From Chitinophagaceae bacterium UBA2793 (GTDB taxonomy: Bacteria > Bacteroidota > Bacteroidia > Chitinophagales > Chitinophagaceae), in contig DEHT01000082.1 of the NCBI GenBank assembly GCA_002352045.1, positions 21,974 through 53,941 on the forward strand: a stretch of DNA of 31,968 nucleotides, given 5' to 3'. The translations under genes were made by a program, and so were the position numbers. Under the pieces are notes generated by a model. It saw only the letters and a list, made by a program, of their open reading frames with translations, was not told the origin of the DNA and searched no databases. Shown piece by piece: positions 7,899-14,265 of the stretch. Every line of letters begins with the position of its first letter. Within the stretch, counting starts at the first letter, position 1.

Positions 7899-8801
7899 AT
7901 GCAACCTACACTTTTAATTTTAGCAGCCGGTATGGCCAGCCGTTACGGAAGTATGAAACAGGTAGAAGGATTTGGCCCGCAGGGCGAAACTATAATGGAA
8001 TATTCTATTTATGATGCTATAGATGCCGGTTTTGGAAAAGTAGTTTTTATTATTCGCAAAGAGTTTGAAGAGCAATTTAGGAAACAATTTGAAAACAGAT
8101 TTTCCGGAAAAATTAAAGTGGATTTTGTATTTCAGGAAATGGACTATTTTGTAGATAAGCAATACATACCGGCTGATAGAACCAAACCCTGGGGAACCGG
8201 TCATGCAATTTTATGTGCAAAGGATGCCATCCAAGAACCATTTGCGGTTATTAATGCCGATGATTATTATGGAAACGATGCTTTTAAAAAAGCTTATCAT
8301 TTTTTGCAGAATGATTGCAAAGAAAATAATTATGCCATTATTGGGTATCAGTTAGATAAAACCTTAAGTGAAAATGGAACGGTAAGCCGAGGTGTTTGCA
8401 AAACCAATGCCGAAGGTAACCTGGTAGCCATAAATGAGCGTACCAAAATATACAGAGATGCAGAAGGAAAAGTGGTGTATGAAGATGAAAGCGGTATTAC
8501 CGAAGTAACTTCAAACTCTCCGGTATCAATGAACTTTTGGTGCTTTCATCCATCTGTTTTTAATTTGGCCGAAGAAATGTTTAGTGTTTTTCCTAAAAGC
8601 AATATGGATAATATAAAAGCAGAATTTTTTATACCCTTGTTGGGCGATGAATTTATCAGGCGTACCGGCAATCAAATTAAAGTGGTTCCTACCGGGGCAC
8701 AATGGTTTGGTGTAACATATAAAGAAGATGCGCCTCAGGTAAAAGCAAGCATTGATGCATTAATAAATGCAGGAGCATACCCAGTTGGCTTGTGGAATTA
8801 A
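7899..8801 (+). CDS. Nucleotidyltransferase family protein (NDP-sugar pyrophosphorylase-like)
   Basis: A 300-aa protein with the NTP-transferase signature LAAGMASRYGSMKQ (residues 8-21), which corresponds to the G-x-G-x-R nucleotide-binding loop. The metal-binding region INADDYYGNDAF lies near residue 120. The family transfers a nucleotidyl group from an NTP to a sugar or alditol phosphate. It lacks a left-handed beta-helix, and sugar specificity cannot be assigned. It stands alone, divergent from the PLP enzyme and convergent with the protease gene, and ends before a strong bidirectional hairpin. No sugar-biosynthesis neighbours are present to suggest a pathway. Confidence 0.87.
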   Translation: MQPTLLILAAGMASRYGSMKQVEGFGPQGETIMEYSIYDAIDAGFGKVVFIIRKEFEEQFRKQFENRFSGKIKVDFVFQEMDYFVDKQYIPADRTKPWGTGHAILCAKDAIQEPFAVINADDYYGNDAFKKAYHFLQNDCKENNYAIIGYQLDKTLSENGTVSRGVCKTNAEGNLVAINERTKIYRDAEGKVVYEDESGITEVTSNSPVSMNFWCFHPSVFNLAEEMFSVFPKSNMDNIKAEFFIPLLGDEFIRRTGNQIKVVPTGAQWFGVTYKEDAPQVKASIDALINAGAYPVGLWN

Positions 8802-8815
8802 GTTTTAAAAGTTTT

Positions 8816-8840
8816 TTAGCTTTATGCTAAATAAAGCTAA
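8816..8840. other. Imperfect terminator-like hairpin after the nucleotidyltransferase
   Basis: TTAGCTTTAT-GCTAA-ATAAAGCTAA forms a 10-bp stem with a 5-nt loop, 15 bp after the stop codon. No T run follows on the plus strand. It is probably an RNA 3'-end structure in front of the stronger hairpin at 8858-8898. Confidence 0.4.
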
Positions 8841-8857
8841 AACTCAGCAATATCTAC

Positions 8858-8898
8858 TATAAAACAACAGTCCCACAAAGCGGGACTGTTGTTTTATA
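8858..8898. terminator. Bidirectional intrinsic terminator between convergent genes
   Basis: Perfect 17-bp arms (8858-8874 and 8882-8898) with a 7-nt loop and core CAGTCCC/GGGACTG. An A-rich left arm and T-rich right arm give a U-rich tail in both directions. It sits between the convergent nucleotidyltransferase and protease genes. Confidence 0.85.
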
Positions 8899-8921
8899 TG
8901 CTCATTATAATTGTATAAAAA

Positions 8922-10064
8922 TTAATCACCTTTTACCATAAATACATAATCCTGCATTCTTCTTATTTGATTTTCTCTATCTAGCCCTTTAAGGCCACTG
9001 CCATTATTAATTTTAATATCGGTGTTGTTATCTTTTTTCTTAGCATCTTCTATAGCTCTGTAAATATTGATAGATTTTATGGCAAATACCACTCCTTGTG
9101 AATTTTTTTCGGAACTGGTTAAAATACCAACCAATTCACCTTTTTTATTAAGCACAGGGGAGCCGCTGCTTCCTTCATTAGCAGCAGTATTCAATTGGCA
9201 ATAAATGGTATCCATACGATAACCATTTTTTGCACTTATGTAGCCTTCGCCATACACAATTTCTGCTTTAGGAAAACCTAACATAAATACCTGCTCTCCC
9301 AGTTCGGCATTGGAACGACGTATTTGGTAAGGTATTGCAGGAAGTTTTTTAAAAGTTTTGTCTTTTATTTTAATGATGGCCAGGTCTCTTAGCACGTCAA
9401 CATGTATGGCTTCCGCATCAAACTGATCGCCTTTATTGTTTTCAACTATTAATTGTTTTTTAGCTTGCTTTACAACGTGGGCGTTTGTAATTACGTAGTT
9501 GTTGTTGGCATCAATTAAAAATCCGGTAGCTCTAAAAGTAGCCGGAATTCTTGGGCGGGGTTCAGTACTTGAAGTGCTGGCAACAGCAGCAATATCGTCT
9601 ATCTTATTTTCAATTTCTTTTAATTTTTCACCCTGCTGCTTAATCTCATTGTCTTTTTCGTTAATGATATCAACAAGCGGTTGAATATTGGTTTCGGGAT
9701 TATTGTTTACCGCCGTTACCACAGTTCCAATACATAAAGAAACGATACCGGCAATAGAAGCGGCTACCGCAATAGTACGTTTGTATTTTTTCCATAGTTG
9801 AATTACTTTGGCCTTACCTTTCAAAGGGGCTCTAAACACAAAACCGTCGTCGGTCAACTTGGTTTCTACTTCCAGCAGACTATGCTTAAAGTTGCGGGTA
9901 TTGCTGTAATTGTTCAATTCGTTTAAAAAGAACATGTATTCAACTACAGTTTGATCCAGTTCAGGATTATTCTTGCGTAAATCTTCAAAATAGATTTTCT
10001 CCTGTTCGCTCATTTCGCCACTTACAAATCTTTCAACTGCATCTATCAATAAACTATCTTCCAT
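8922..10064 (-). CDS. Membrane-anchored fusion: anti-sigma-like N-terminus plus HtrA/trypsin-like serine protease
   Basis: A 380-aa protein from the ATG at 10062-10064, which overlaps the stop codon of the sigma gene by one base (TGATG). Residues 1-50 (IDAVERFVSGEMSEQEKIYF...NPELDQ) resemble the cytoplasmic part of Bacteroidota anti-sigma factors. One transmembrane segment spans about 97-118, and a short coiled coil about 132-160. The C-terminal half (about 170-345) is a trypsin-like S1C domain with a complete triad: His196 (ITNAHVV), Asp227 (RDLAIIK) and Ser300 (NEGSSGSPV). No PDZ domain is seen. The topology suggests a sigma-binding domain in the cytoplasm and a protease outside. Co-translation with the sigma gene supports a joint role in envelope stress sensing; this is inference. 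Confidence 0.88.
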   Translation of the reverse strand: MEDSLLIDAVERFVSGEMSEQEKIYFEDLRKNNPELDQTVVEYMFFLNELNNYSNTRNFKHSLLEVETKLTDDGFVFRAPLKGKAKVIQLWKKYKRTIAVAASIAGIVSLCIGTVVTAVNNNPETNIQPLVDIINEKDNEIKQQGEKLKEIENKIDDIAAVASTSSTEPRPRIPATFRATGFLIDANNNYVITNAHVVKQAKKQLIVENNKGDQFDAEAIHVDVLRDLAIIKIKDKTFKKLPAIPYQIRRSNAELGEQVFMLGFPKAEIVYGEGYISAKNGYRMDTIYCQLNTAANEGSSGSPVLNKKGELVGILTSSEKNSQGVVFAIKSINIYRAIEDAKKKDNNTDIKINNGSGLKGLDRENQIRRMQDYVFMVKGD

Positions 10065-10630
10065 CACTCTACATTTTTATACTGTGCAAAAAACAATTTT
10101 TTTAGTCTCACAAGGCATTTATATTTCTGGGTTTTTGCATTATCGGCATTGGTATATCCAAAATCTCCGGCAATATGCTGCATTGGCTTTTTATGGATAT
10201 AATAGGCTTCTAATAAACTTTTACAGGGTTCGCCAATTTTGTTCATGGCTGCTTCCATTAAGTTAAATTCTTGTTGCCTGTTTTCATGAACCTCCAAGTC
10301 TTCCTCAACCGATACGGTTTCTTCAACTTGGTCGGATGTTGTGCTGAACCTTTGCTGTTGATTTAATTTTTTTAGCCAAAGCCTTCTTCCTACAGCGTAC
10401 AAAAAGGTTTTTAACTGGCAGTGTAGTTCAAAATTGCCCGATTTCACCTTTTCAAACAGCACAATCATGGTTTCCTGAAAAATATCGGCCGCATCATCGG
10501 TACTGCCATTATTGTTCACTACCAGGCTTTGAATCATCTTATAATGATCTCTATAAATTTTTTCTATTGAGGTTTTATCCTCATTAGCTAGTCCCTGCAA
10601 TAAAATTTTTTCTTCTTCTAATGTATTCAC
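10064..10630 (-). CDS. ECF-type sigma-70 family RNA polymerase sigma factor
   Basis: A 188-aa protein with region 2 at about residues 25-85 (YRDHYKMIQSL, AADIFQETMIVLFEKV, FLYAVGRRLW) and region 4 at about 130-178 (CKSLLEAYYIHKKPMQHIA, then VRLKKLF). There is no region 1 or 3, as expected for ECF sigma factors. The start is a GTG at 10628-10630; no closer ATG would retain region 2. A probable self-directed ECF promoter lies at 10641-10672, placing the transcription start within a few bases of the GTG. The downstream gene encodes the presumed membrane-bound regulator and overlaps it by one base. Target genes outside the window are unknown. Confidence 0.92.
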   Translation of the reverse strand: MNTLEEEKILLQGLANEDKTSIEKIYRDHYKMIQSLVVNNNGSTDDAADIFQETMIVLFEKVKSGNFELHCQLKTFLYAVGRRLWLKKLNQQQRFSTTSDQVEETVSVEEDLEVHENRQQEFNLMEAAMNKIGEPCKSLLEAYYIHKKPMQHIAGDFGYTNADNAKTQKYKCLVRLKKLFFAQYKNVE

Positions 10631-10640
10631 CTGGCTGTTT

Positions 10641-10672
10641 ATTAATACTTAAATAGACAATTAGTAACCCAA
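10641..10672 (-). promoter_or_regulatory. Putative ECF sigma promoter of the sigma/protease operon
   Basis: On the minus strand: TTGGGTTAC (10672-10664), 16 nt, then TATTAAT (10647-10641). The same two blocks with the same 16-nt spacing occur on the plus strand at 10703-10734 in front of the lipoprotein gene. Two identical bipartite elements pointing outward suggest -35/-10 boxes read by the neighbouring ECF sigma factor, that is, autoregulation. Confidence 0.65.
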
Positions 10673-10702
10673 AAATCAGGCAAAAAAATTTTTTTTAGGC
10701 AA

Positions 10703-10734
10703 TTGGGTTACCTTTTTTTCGTTTGGGTATTAAT
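10703..10734 (+). promoter_or_regulatory. Putative ECF sigma promoter of the small lipoprotein gene
   Basis: TTGGGTTAC (10703-10711), 16 nt, then TATTAAT (10728-10734), followed by the ATG at 10771. It is an exact copy, in both boxes and in spacing, of the element in front of the divergent sigma gene. The lipoprotein is therefore a probable member of the same regulon. Confidence 0.65.
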
Positions 10735-10770
10735 CATCAAATTATAATTTAAAATTAAACAAACAACAAA

Positions 10771-10965
10771 ATGAAAAAGTTTTTTGCAATTGCGTTGATC
10801 GCTGCTTCTTTCGTAGCTTGTAACGATGGTGAAAAGAAAGAAGAAACAACTACTCCTGCTGCTGATACTACAGCTACTACTCCAGCTCCTGCTGTAGCTG
10901 ATACTACTGCTCCAGTTGTAGCTGATACTACTGCTCCAGTTGTAGCTGATACAACCAAAAAATAA
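10771..10965 (+). CDS. Small Thr/Ala/Pro-repeat lipoprotein
   Basis: A 64-aa protein. MKKFFAIALIAASFVAC is a lipoprotein signal with the lipidated Cys17 (a loose lipobox, FVAC). The mature part is a short acidic/Lys stretch (NDGEKKEE), then low-complexity Thr/Ala/Pro with repeats of VADTTAP. At DNA level a 24-bp unit occurs at 10894-10917 and 10918-10941, with a third partial copy at 10942-10952. It probably forms an extended periplasmic or surface tether with no enzymatic domain. It lies divergent from the ECF sigma gene and shares an identical promoter-like element with it, and it is followed by an intrinsic terminator. An ORF on the opposite strand here is a shadow of the repeat. Confidence 0.85.
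   Translation: MKKFFAIALIAASFVACNDGEKKEETTTPAADTTATTPAPAVADTTAPVVADTTAPVVADTTKK
10894..10952 (+). repeat. 24-bp in-frame tandem repeat inside the lipoprotein gene
   Basis: The unit GTAGCTGATACTACTGCTCC plus AGTT occurs twice perfectly and a third time in part (11 bp). Being a multiple of three, copy changes would alter length without breaking the frame. Confidence 0.85.
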
Positions 10966-11011
10966 TTGAGCAAATCAATTTATATCTGTCAATTGACAGG
11001 TAATCGTATAG

Positions 11012-11038
11012 AAAGCCCGGTTTTTCCGGGCTTTTCTA
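11012..11038 (+). terminator. Intrinsic terminator after the lipoprotein gene
   Basis: Stem AAAGCCCGG / CCGGGCTTT (11012-11020 and 11026-11034) with a TTTTT loop and a T-rich tail (CTTTTCTATTTT). It ends the monocistronic lipoprotein transcript before the aromatic cluster promoter. Confidence 0.85.
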
Positions 11039-11117
11039 TTTTAGCCAAACTTAGTATGGTAAAGGCTTTTGTTGATTTTTTTTATTTGGACGTTGTAATA
11101 ATGGAATAATTATTTTT

Positions 11118-11146
11118 TTTGAATGTTATGTTTTATTTTACTTTTG
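11118..11146 (+). promoter_or_regulatory. Promoter of the aromatic amino acid cluster
   Basis: TTTG at 11118-11121 (-33), 17 nt, then TACTTTTG at 11139-11146 (-7, TAnnTTTG). This matches the known Bacteroidota housekeeping promoter pattern. Transcription would start near 11150-11153, 4-7 nt before the leader peptide ATG. Confidence 0.65.
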
Positions 11147-11156
11147 CTAAAGCAAT

Positions 11157-11240
11157 ATGAAATTGAACAATACATACAACTGGCAATTTTTCTTCTTCTA
11201 TTATTTTAGTAGCGGTGCCGGGCGTATGTGCAATATTTAG
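11157..11240 (+). CDS. Phe/Tyr-rich leader peptide of the aromatic amino acid cluster
   Basis: A 27-codon ORF, ATG at 11157-11159 to TAG at 11238-11240, with an in-frame stop just upstream (11148-11150) that fixes the start. The peptide reads MKLNNTYNWQ, then FFFFYYF (codons 11-17), then SSGAGRMCNI. Seven aromatic codons in a row, plus Tyr7 and Trp9, are what a ribosome-stalling sensor for charged tRNA-Phe/tRNA-Tyr would need. It lies between a promoter and an intrinsic terminator that precedes pheA, the gene for prephenate dehydratase. The GCC GGG codons (Ala21-Gly22) can pair with the 5' arm of the terminator. Leader-peptide attenuation is established for phe and trp operons in other bacteria; its use here is inferred from the sequence. 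The peptide itself is probably not functional after synthesis. Confidence 0.85.
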   Translation: MKLNNTYNWQFFFFYYFSSGAGRMCNI

Positions 11241-11294
11241 AAGTATAACTAAAAATATTAAACTAAACCCGGCTAAAAGCCGGGTTTTTTATTT
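11212..11294 (+). promoter_or_regulatory. Transcription attenuator (antiterminator/terminator switch) upstream of pheA
   Basis: Two exclusive foldings are visible. Terminator: AAACCCGGC (11265-11273) with GCCGGGTTT (11279-11287) and a T run. Antiterminator: GCCGGG (11217-11222, inside the leader peptide codons) with CCCGGC (11268-11273). An intervening stem AATATTT (11232-11238) / AAATATT (11253-11259) brings the two distant segments together. A ribosome stalled on codons 11-15 would leave 11217-11222 free and favour read-through. A ribosome reaching the stop codon would cover part of it and let the terminator form. The logic is that of classical phe/trp attenuators. Confidence 0.8.
11265..11294 (+). 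terminator. Attenuator terminator immediately before pheA
   Basis: A 9-bp perfect stem AAACCCGGC / GCCGGGTTT with loop TAAAA and a TTTTTTATTT tail, ending about 10 bp before the pheA ATG. No full-length gene ends before it other than the leader peptide, which is why it is read as a regulated, not a gene-end, terminator. Confidence 0.9.
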
Positions 11295-11303
11295 AAAAGT
11301 TTT

Positions 11304-12161
11304 ATGACTGAGACATCGTTAAGTAAGCAAGTAGATAAGCCAATAGCTATTCAAGGTTATGAAGGTAGTTTCCACCAGGTGGCTGCGAGACAATTTTTTG
11401 GGAAGGGTGTGGCCGTAGAATGTTGTGCTACATTTAGAGAGTTGATAAAGAAAGCCAATGATAAAAAGCTTACAGATGGTGCCGTAATGGCCATTGAAAA
11501 CTCTATTGCAGGTAGTATTTTACCAAATTATAATTTACTTCAAAAAGCTGATTTAAAAATAGTTGGAGAGGTTTATCTCGATATAAAACAAAATCTATTA
11601 GCAAACCCAGGGGTTAAGTTGGAAGATATTAGAGAAGTGCATTCTCATCCAATGGCTATTTTACAATGTATAGACTATTTGGAAAAGTATAATTGGAAAT
11701 TAGTTGAAACAGAAGACACTGCTTTAAGTGCAAAGCATGTGCATCAGCACAGAAGCAAGCATATTGCTGCAATTGCCAGCAGATTATCGGCCGATTTGTT
11801 TGATTTAAATGTATTGGCCCCCAATATTCATACGGCAAAAAACAATTATACCCGTTTTTTAGTGTTGCAACGAAATGCTTTGGACTGCATTCCCTCTGAT
11901 GCTAATAAGGCTTCCATAAGTTTTAGTACCAACCACACACAGGGGAGCTTAGCCAGGGTGTTAACTAAAATTGCAGATGCCGGTATCAACTTAAGCAAAC
12001 TACAATCTTTTCCAAAGCCTGGTACCGATTGGAAATATTATTTTCATGCCGACCTTGAATTTAAGACAGTAGAGGTTTATAAAAATTTGATGGACAATAT
12101 TTTGTCGGTTGTTGATGAATTAAAAATTTACGGTGTTTACGCATCAGGAAAGCTAAAATAA
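11304..12161 (+). CDS. pheA: Prephenate dehydratase
   Basis: A 285-aa monofunctional enzyme converting prephenate to phenylpyruvate, the Phe branch. The PDT domain (about 13-190) shows GYEGSFHQVAA (18-28), the ENS motif (65-67), HPMAILQC (115-122) and the TRF motif (183-185), where the Thr is catalytic. A C-terminal ACT domain (about 203-275) has GSLARVL and SKLQSFP in the place of the usual GAL and ESRP motifs that bind Phe, so feedback inhibition by Phe is likely. There is no chorismate mutase domain; that activity is fused to the DAHP synthase three genes on. It is the first gene of the cluster, directly behind the attenuator, and is followed 8 bp later by the aminotransferase gene. Confidence 0.95.
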   Translation: MTETSLSKQVDKPIAIQGYEGSFHQVAARQFFGKGVAVECCATFRELIKKANDKKLTDGAVMAIENSIAGSILPNYNLLQKADLKIVGEVYLDIKQNLLANPGVKLEDIREVHSHPMAILQCIDYLEKYNWKLVETEDTALSAKHVHQHRSKHIAAIASRLSADLFDLNVLAPNIHTAKNNYTRFLVLQRNALDCIPSDANKASISFSTNHTQGSLARVLTKIADAGINLSKLQSFPKPGTDWKYYFHADLEFKTVEVYKNLMDNILSVVDELKIYGVYASGKLK

Positions 12162-12169
12162 AATTTTAG

Positions 12170-13345
12170 ATGAATACAGCTCACAGGCTTAATGGAATAC
12201 AGGAATATTTTTTCTCTAAAAAACTAAGAGAGATTGATTCCCTTAATAAAGAGGGTAAGCAAATTATCAACCTGGGTATTGGTAGCCCCGATTTGCCGCC
12301 ACATGAATCGGTAATTGAGGTGTTGGCAGTGGAGTCGGCAAAATCAAATCAACATGCCTATCAGAGTTATAAAGGCAGCCCGGTTTTAAGAAAGGCTATT
12401 GCAGAATGGTATGCTCAATCTTACCAGGTGAATTTAGATGCCGAAACAGAGATATTGCCCTTGATTGGAAGTAAGGAAGGGATTTTGCATATCTGCATGA
12501 CCTACTTGCAGGAAGGCGATGCTGCTTTAATTCCCAATCCCGGCTATCCAAGCTATAGTGCAGCAGTAAAACTTACAGGAGCTTTACCGGTGTCATACGA
12601 CTTGCAGGAAGAAAACAATTGGTTGCCCAATTTTGATACGCTGGAAAAGTTGGCCAAAATTTATAAATGCAAATTGTTGTTTGTGAATTATCCGCACATG
12701 CCAACCGGACAATTACCAACTGATGATTTGTTTGAGCGGTTAGTGGCATTTGCAAAAAAGCAAGGCATTTTAATTGTGCACGATAATCCCTACAGTTTTA
12801 TTTTGAATGAAACTCCTAAAAGCATTTTGGCAGTTGAGGGAGCTAAAGAAGTTGCGTTGGAATTAAATTCCTTAAGTAAAAGTCATAATATGGCAGGTTG
12901 GCGGGTTGGAATGTTGTTGGGGTTGGCAGAGCGTATCAACGAAGTGCTGAGGTTTAAAAGTAATATGGACAGTGGGATGTTTTTACCGGTGCAACTTGCC
13001 GCAGCAAAAGCATTGCAACTGGGTAATGATTGGTATCAGCAACTAAATGAAATTTATAGAAACAGACAGCAGAAGGCATTTGAATTACTCAAACTGTTGA
13101 ATTGCAGTTATGATAAAAAACAAGTGGGCTTATTTGTTTGGGCAAAAGTGAATGAAAAAATAAACGATGAAGGCGAAATGGGAAAGGGAGGAAATTTAAG
13201 CGATGAGGTATTGTACAAAGCAAATGTATTTATAACCCCTGGTGGAATATTTGGTAAAAATGGGAATGACTATGTTCGGGTAAGTCTGTGTTGCCCTGTA
13301 GAAAAATTTGACGAAGCCATAAAACGTATTAAAGAAAATTTATGA
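12170..13345 (+). CDS. Class I/II PLP-dependent aminotransferase, probably of the aromatic pathway
   Basis: A 391-aa fold-type I aminotransferase. Visible motifs are LGIGSPDLPPHESV (substrate entry), IPNPGYPSYSAA, the conserved aspartate/tyrosine region IVHDNPY, and SLSKSHNMAGWRVG with the PLP Schiff-base Lys237. The C-terminal arginine region is NDYVRVSLCCP. Position between pheA and tyrA argues that it transaminates phenylpyruvate and 4-hydroxyphenylpyruvate, or prephenate to arogenate. By sequence alone it belongs to the broad aspartate/LL-diaminopimelate aminotransferase group, so the substrate is an inference from context. The stop overlaps the tyrA start by 4 bp (ATGA), indicating coupled translation. 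Confidence 0.9.
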   Translation: MNTAHRLNGIQEYFFSKKLREIDSLNKEGKQIINLGIGSPDLPPHESVIEVLAVESAKSNQHAYQSYKGSPVLRKAIAEWYAQSYQVNLDAETEILPLIGSKEGILHICMTYLQEGDAALIPNPGYPSYSAAVKLTGALPVSYDLQEENNWLPNFDTLEKLAKIYKCKLLFVNYPHMPTGQLPTDDLFERLVAFAKKQGILIVHDNPYSFILNETPKSILAVEGAKEVALELNSLSKSHNMAGWRVGMLLGLAERINEVLRFKSNMDSGMFLPVQLAAAKALQLGNDWYQQLNEIYRNRQQKAFELLKLLNCSYDKKQVGLFVWAKVNEKINDEGEMGKGGNLSDEVLYKANVFITPGGIFGKNGNDYVRVSLCCPVEKFDEAIKRIKENL

Positions 13346-14184
13346 AAACAGTAGTAATAATTGGGGTTGGATTAATTGGAGGCTCTATGGGCATTGCGCT
13401 TAAAGAAAAAAAAATTGTCAGTAGGGTTATTGGGGTGGATGCCAGTAGTGCTCATTCGGCTCAAGCATTGGAATTGGGGATTGTAGATGAAATAATGGAC
13501 TTGGAAGAAGCAGTTTTACAAGCTGACCTTATTGTGTTGGCCGTGCCGGTGGATATTGCTGAAAAACTATTAGTTCAAATAATGCCTTTAGTAAAAAAGC
13601 AGGTAATAATGGATGTAGGTTCTACTAAAACTGCTGTTTGCAATATAGCATCCTCGTTTCCCAATAGCGGTAGGTTTGTAGCTACGCATCCAATGTGGGG
13701 TACCGAATTTAGCGGCCCGGCTGCAGCAGTAAAAACTGCATTTGCAGGAAAGGCAGTGGTTATATGCAATAAAGAAAAAGCCGATACCGATGCATTGTTG
13801 ATGGTGGAAGAAATTTACAGGAAATTGGAAATGCGATTGCTTTATATGAAAGCCGATGCGCATGATATTCACGCAGCTTATGTAAGCCATATTTCTCACA
13901 TTACATCCTTTGCCCTGGCTAATACGGTATTGGAAAAAGAAAAAGAAGATGATGCCATTTTTGAATTAGCAAGTGCAGGTTTTGAAAGTACGGTAAGGTT
14001 GGCAAAAAGTAACCCCGAAATGTGGGTGCCCATTTTTATGCAGAATAAAGAAAACGTATTGGATGTATTAAATGAACATATAAGTCAGTTGAGAAAATTT
14101 AAAGCTTGCCTTGAAAAAGATAATGTGGAATACCTGGGAGCTTTAATTCAACATGCCAATACTATTAAAAGAATCTTGAAATAA
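13342..14184 (+). CDS. tyrA: Prephenate (or arogenate) dehydrogenase
   Basis: A 280-aa enzyme of the Tyr branch, oxidatively decarboxylating prephenate to 4-hydroxyphenylpyruvate. The N-terminal Rossmann fold has VIIGVGLIGGSMGIAL (GxGxxG at 8-13), followed by LIVLAVPVD and MDVGSTK. HPMWGTEFSGP is the family's active-site His segment, and HDIHAAYVSHISHI lies in the helical dimerisation domain. Length is typical of monofunctional TyrA. No ACT or chorismate mutase domain is attached. Cofactor (NAD or NADP) and substrate (prephenate or arogenate) cannot be settled by eye. The ATG overlaps the aminotransferase stop. An 81-bp gap follows before the DAHP synthase gene. Confidence 0.93.
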   Translation: MKTVVIIGVGLIGGSMGIALKEKKIVSRVIGVDASSAHSAQALELGIVDEIMDLEEAVLQADLIVLAVPVDIAEKLLVQIMPLVKKQVIMDVGSTKTAVCNIASSFPNSGRFVATHPMWGTEFSGPAAAVKTAFAGKAVVICNKEKADTDALLMVEEIYRKLEMRLLYMKADAHDIHAAYVSHISHITSFALANTVLEKEKEDDAIFELASAGFESTVRLAKSNPEMWVPIFMQNKENVLDVLNEHISQLRKFKACLEKDNVEYLGALIQHANTIKRILK

Positions 14185-14265
14185 TAACAGCAAAACTTAT
14201 AATTATAAAACCCATTTTAAAAATTACAATCTATTTTAAACCATAAACATTTTAATTAAATTTAT

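Noticed and set aside
10755..10973. 72-aa minus-strand ORF over the lipoprotein gene
   Set aside because: It is the complement of the lipoprotein's 24-bp repeats (reads TTGAVVSA repeats); the plus-strand frame has a signal peptide, a lipobox, a promoter-like element and a terminator.
10986..10999. Perfect 14-bp palindrome CTGTCAATTGACAG after the lipoprotein gene
   Set aside because: It could be an operator, but it sits between a stop codon and a terminator with no gene to regulate nearby; it more likely adds to the 3' RNA structure.
11041..11117. T-rich stretch between the lipoprotein terminator and the aromatic cluster promoter
   Set aside because: No ORF with coding character, hairpin or repeat was found; it is plain AT-rich spacer.
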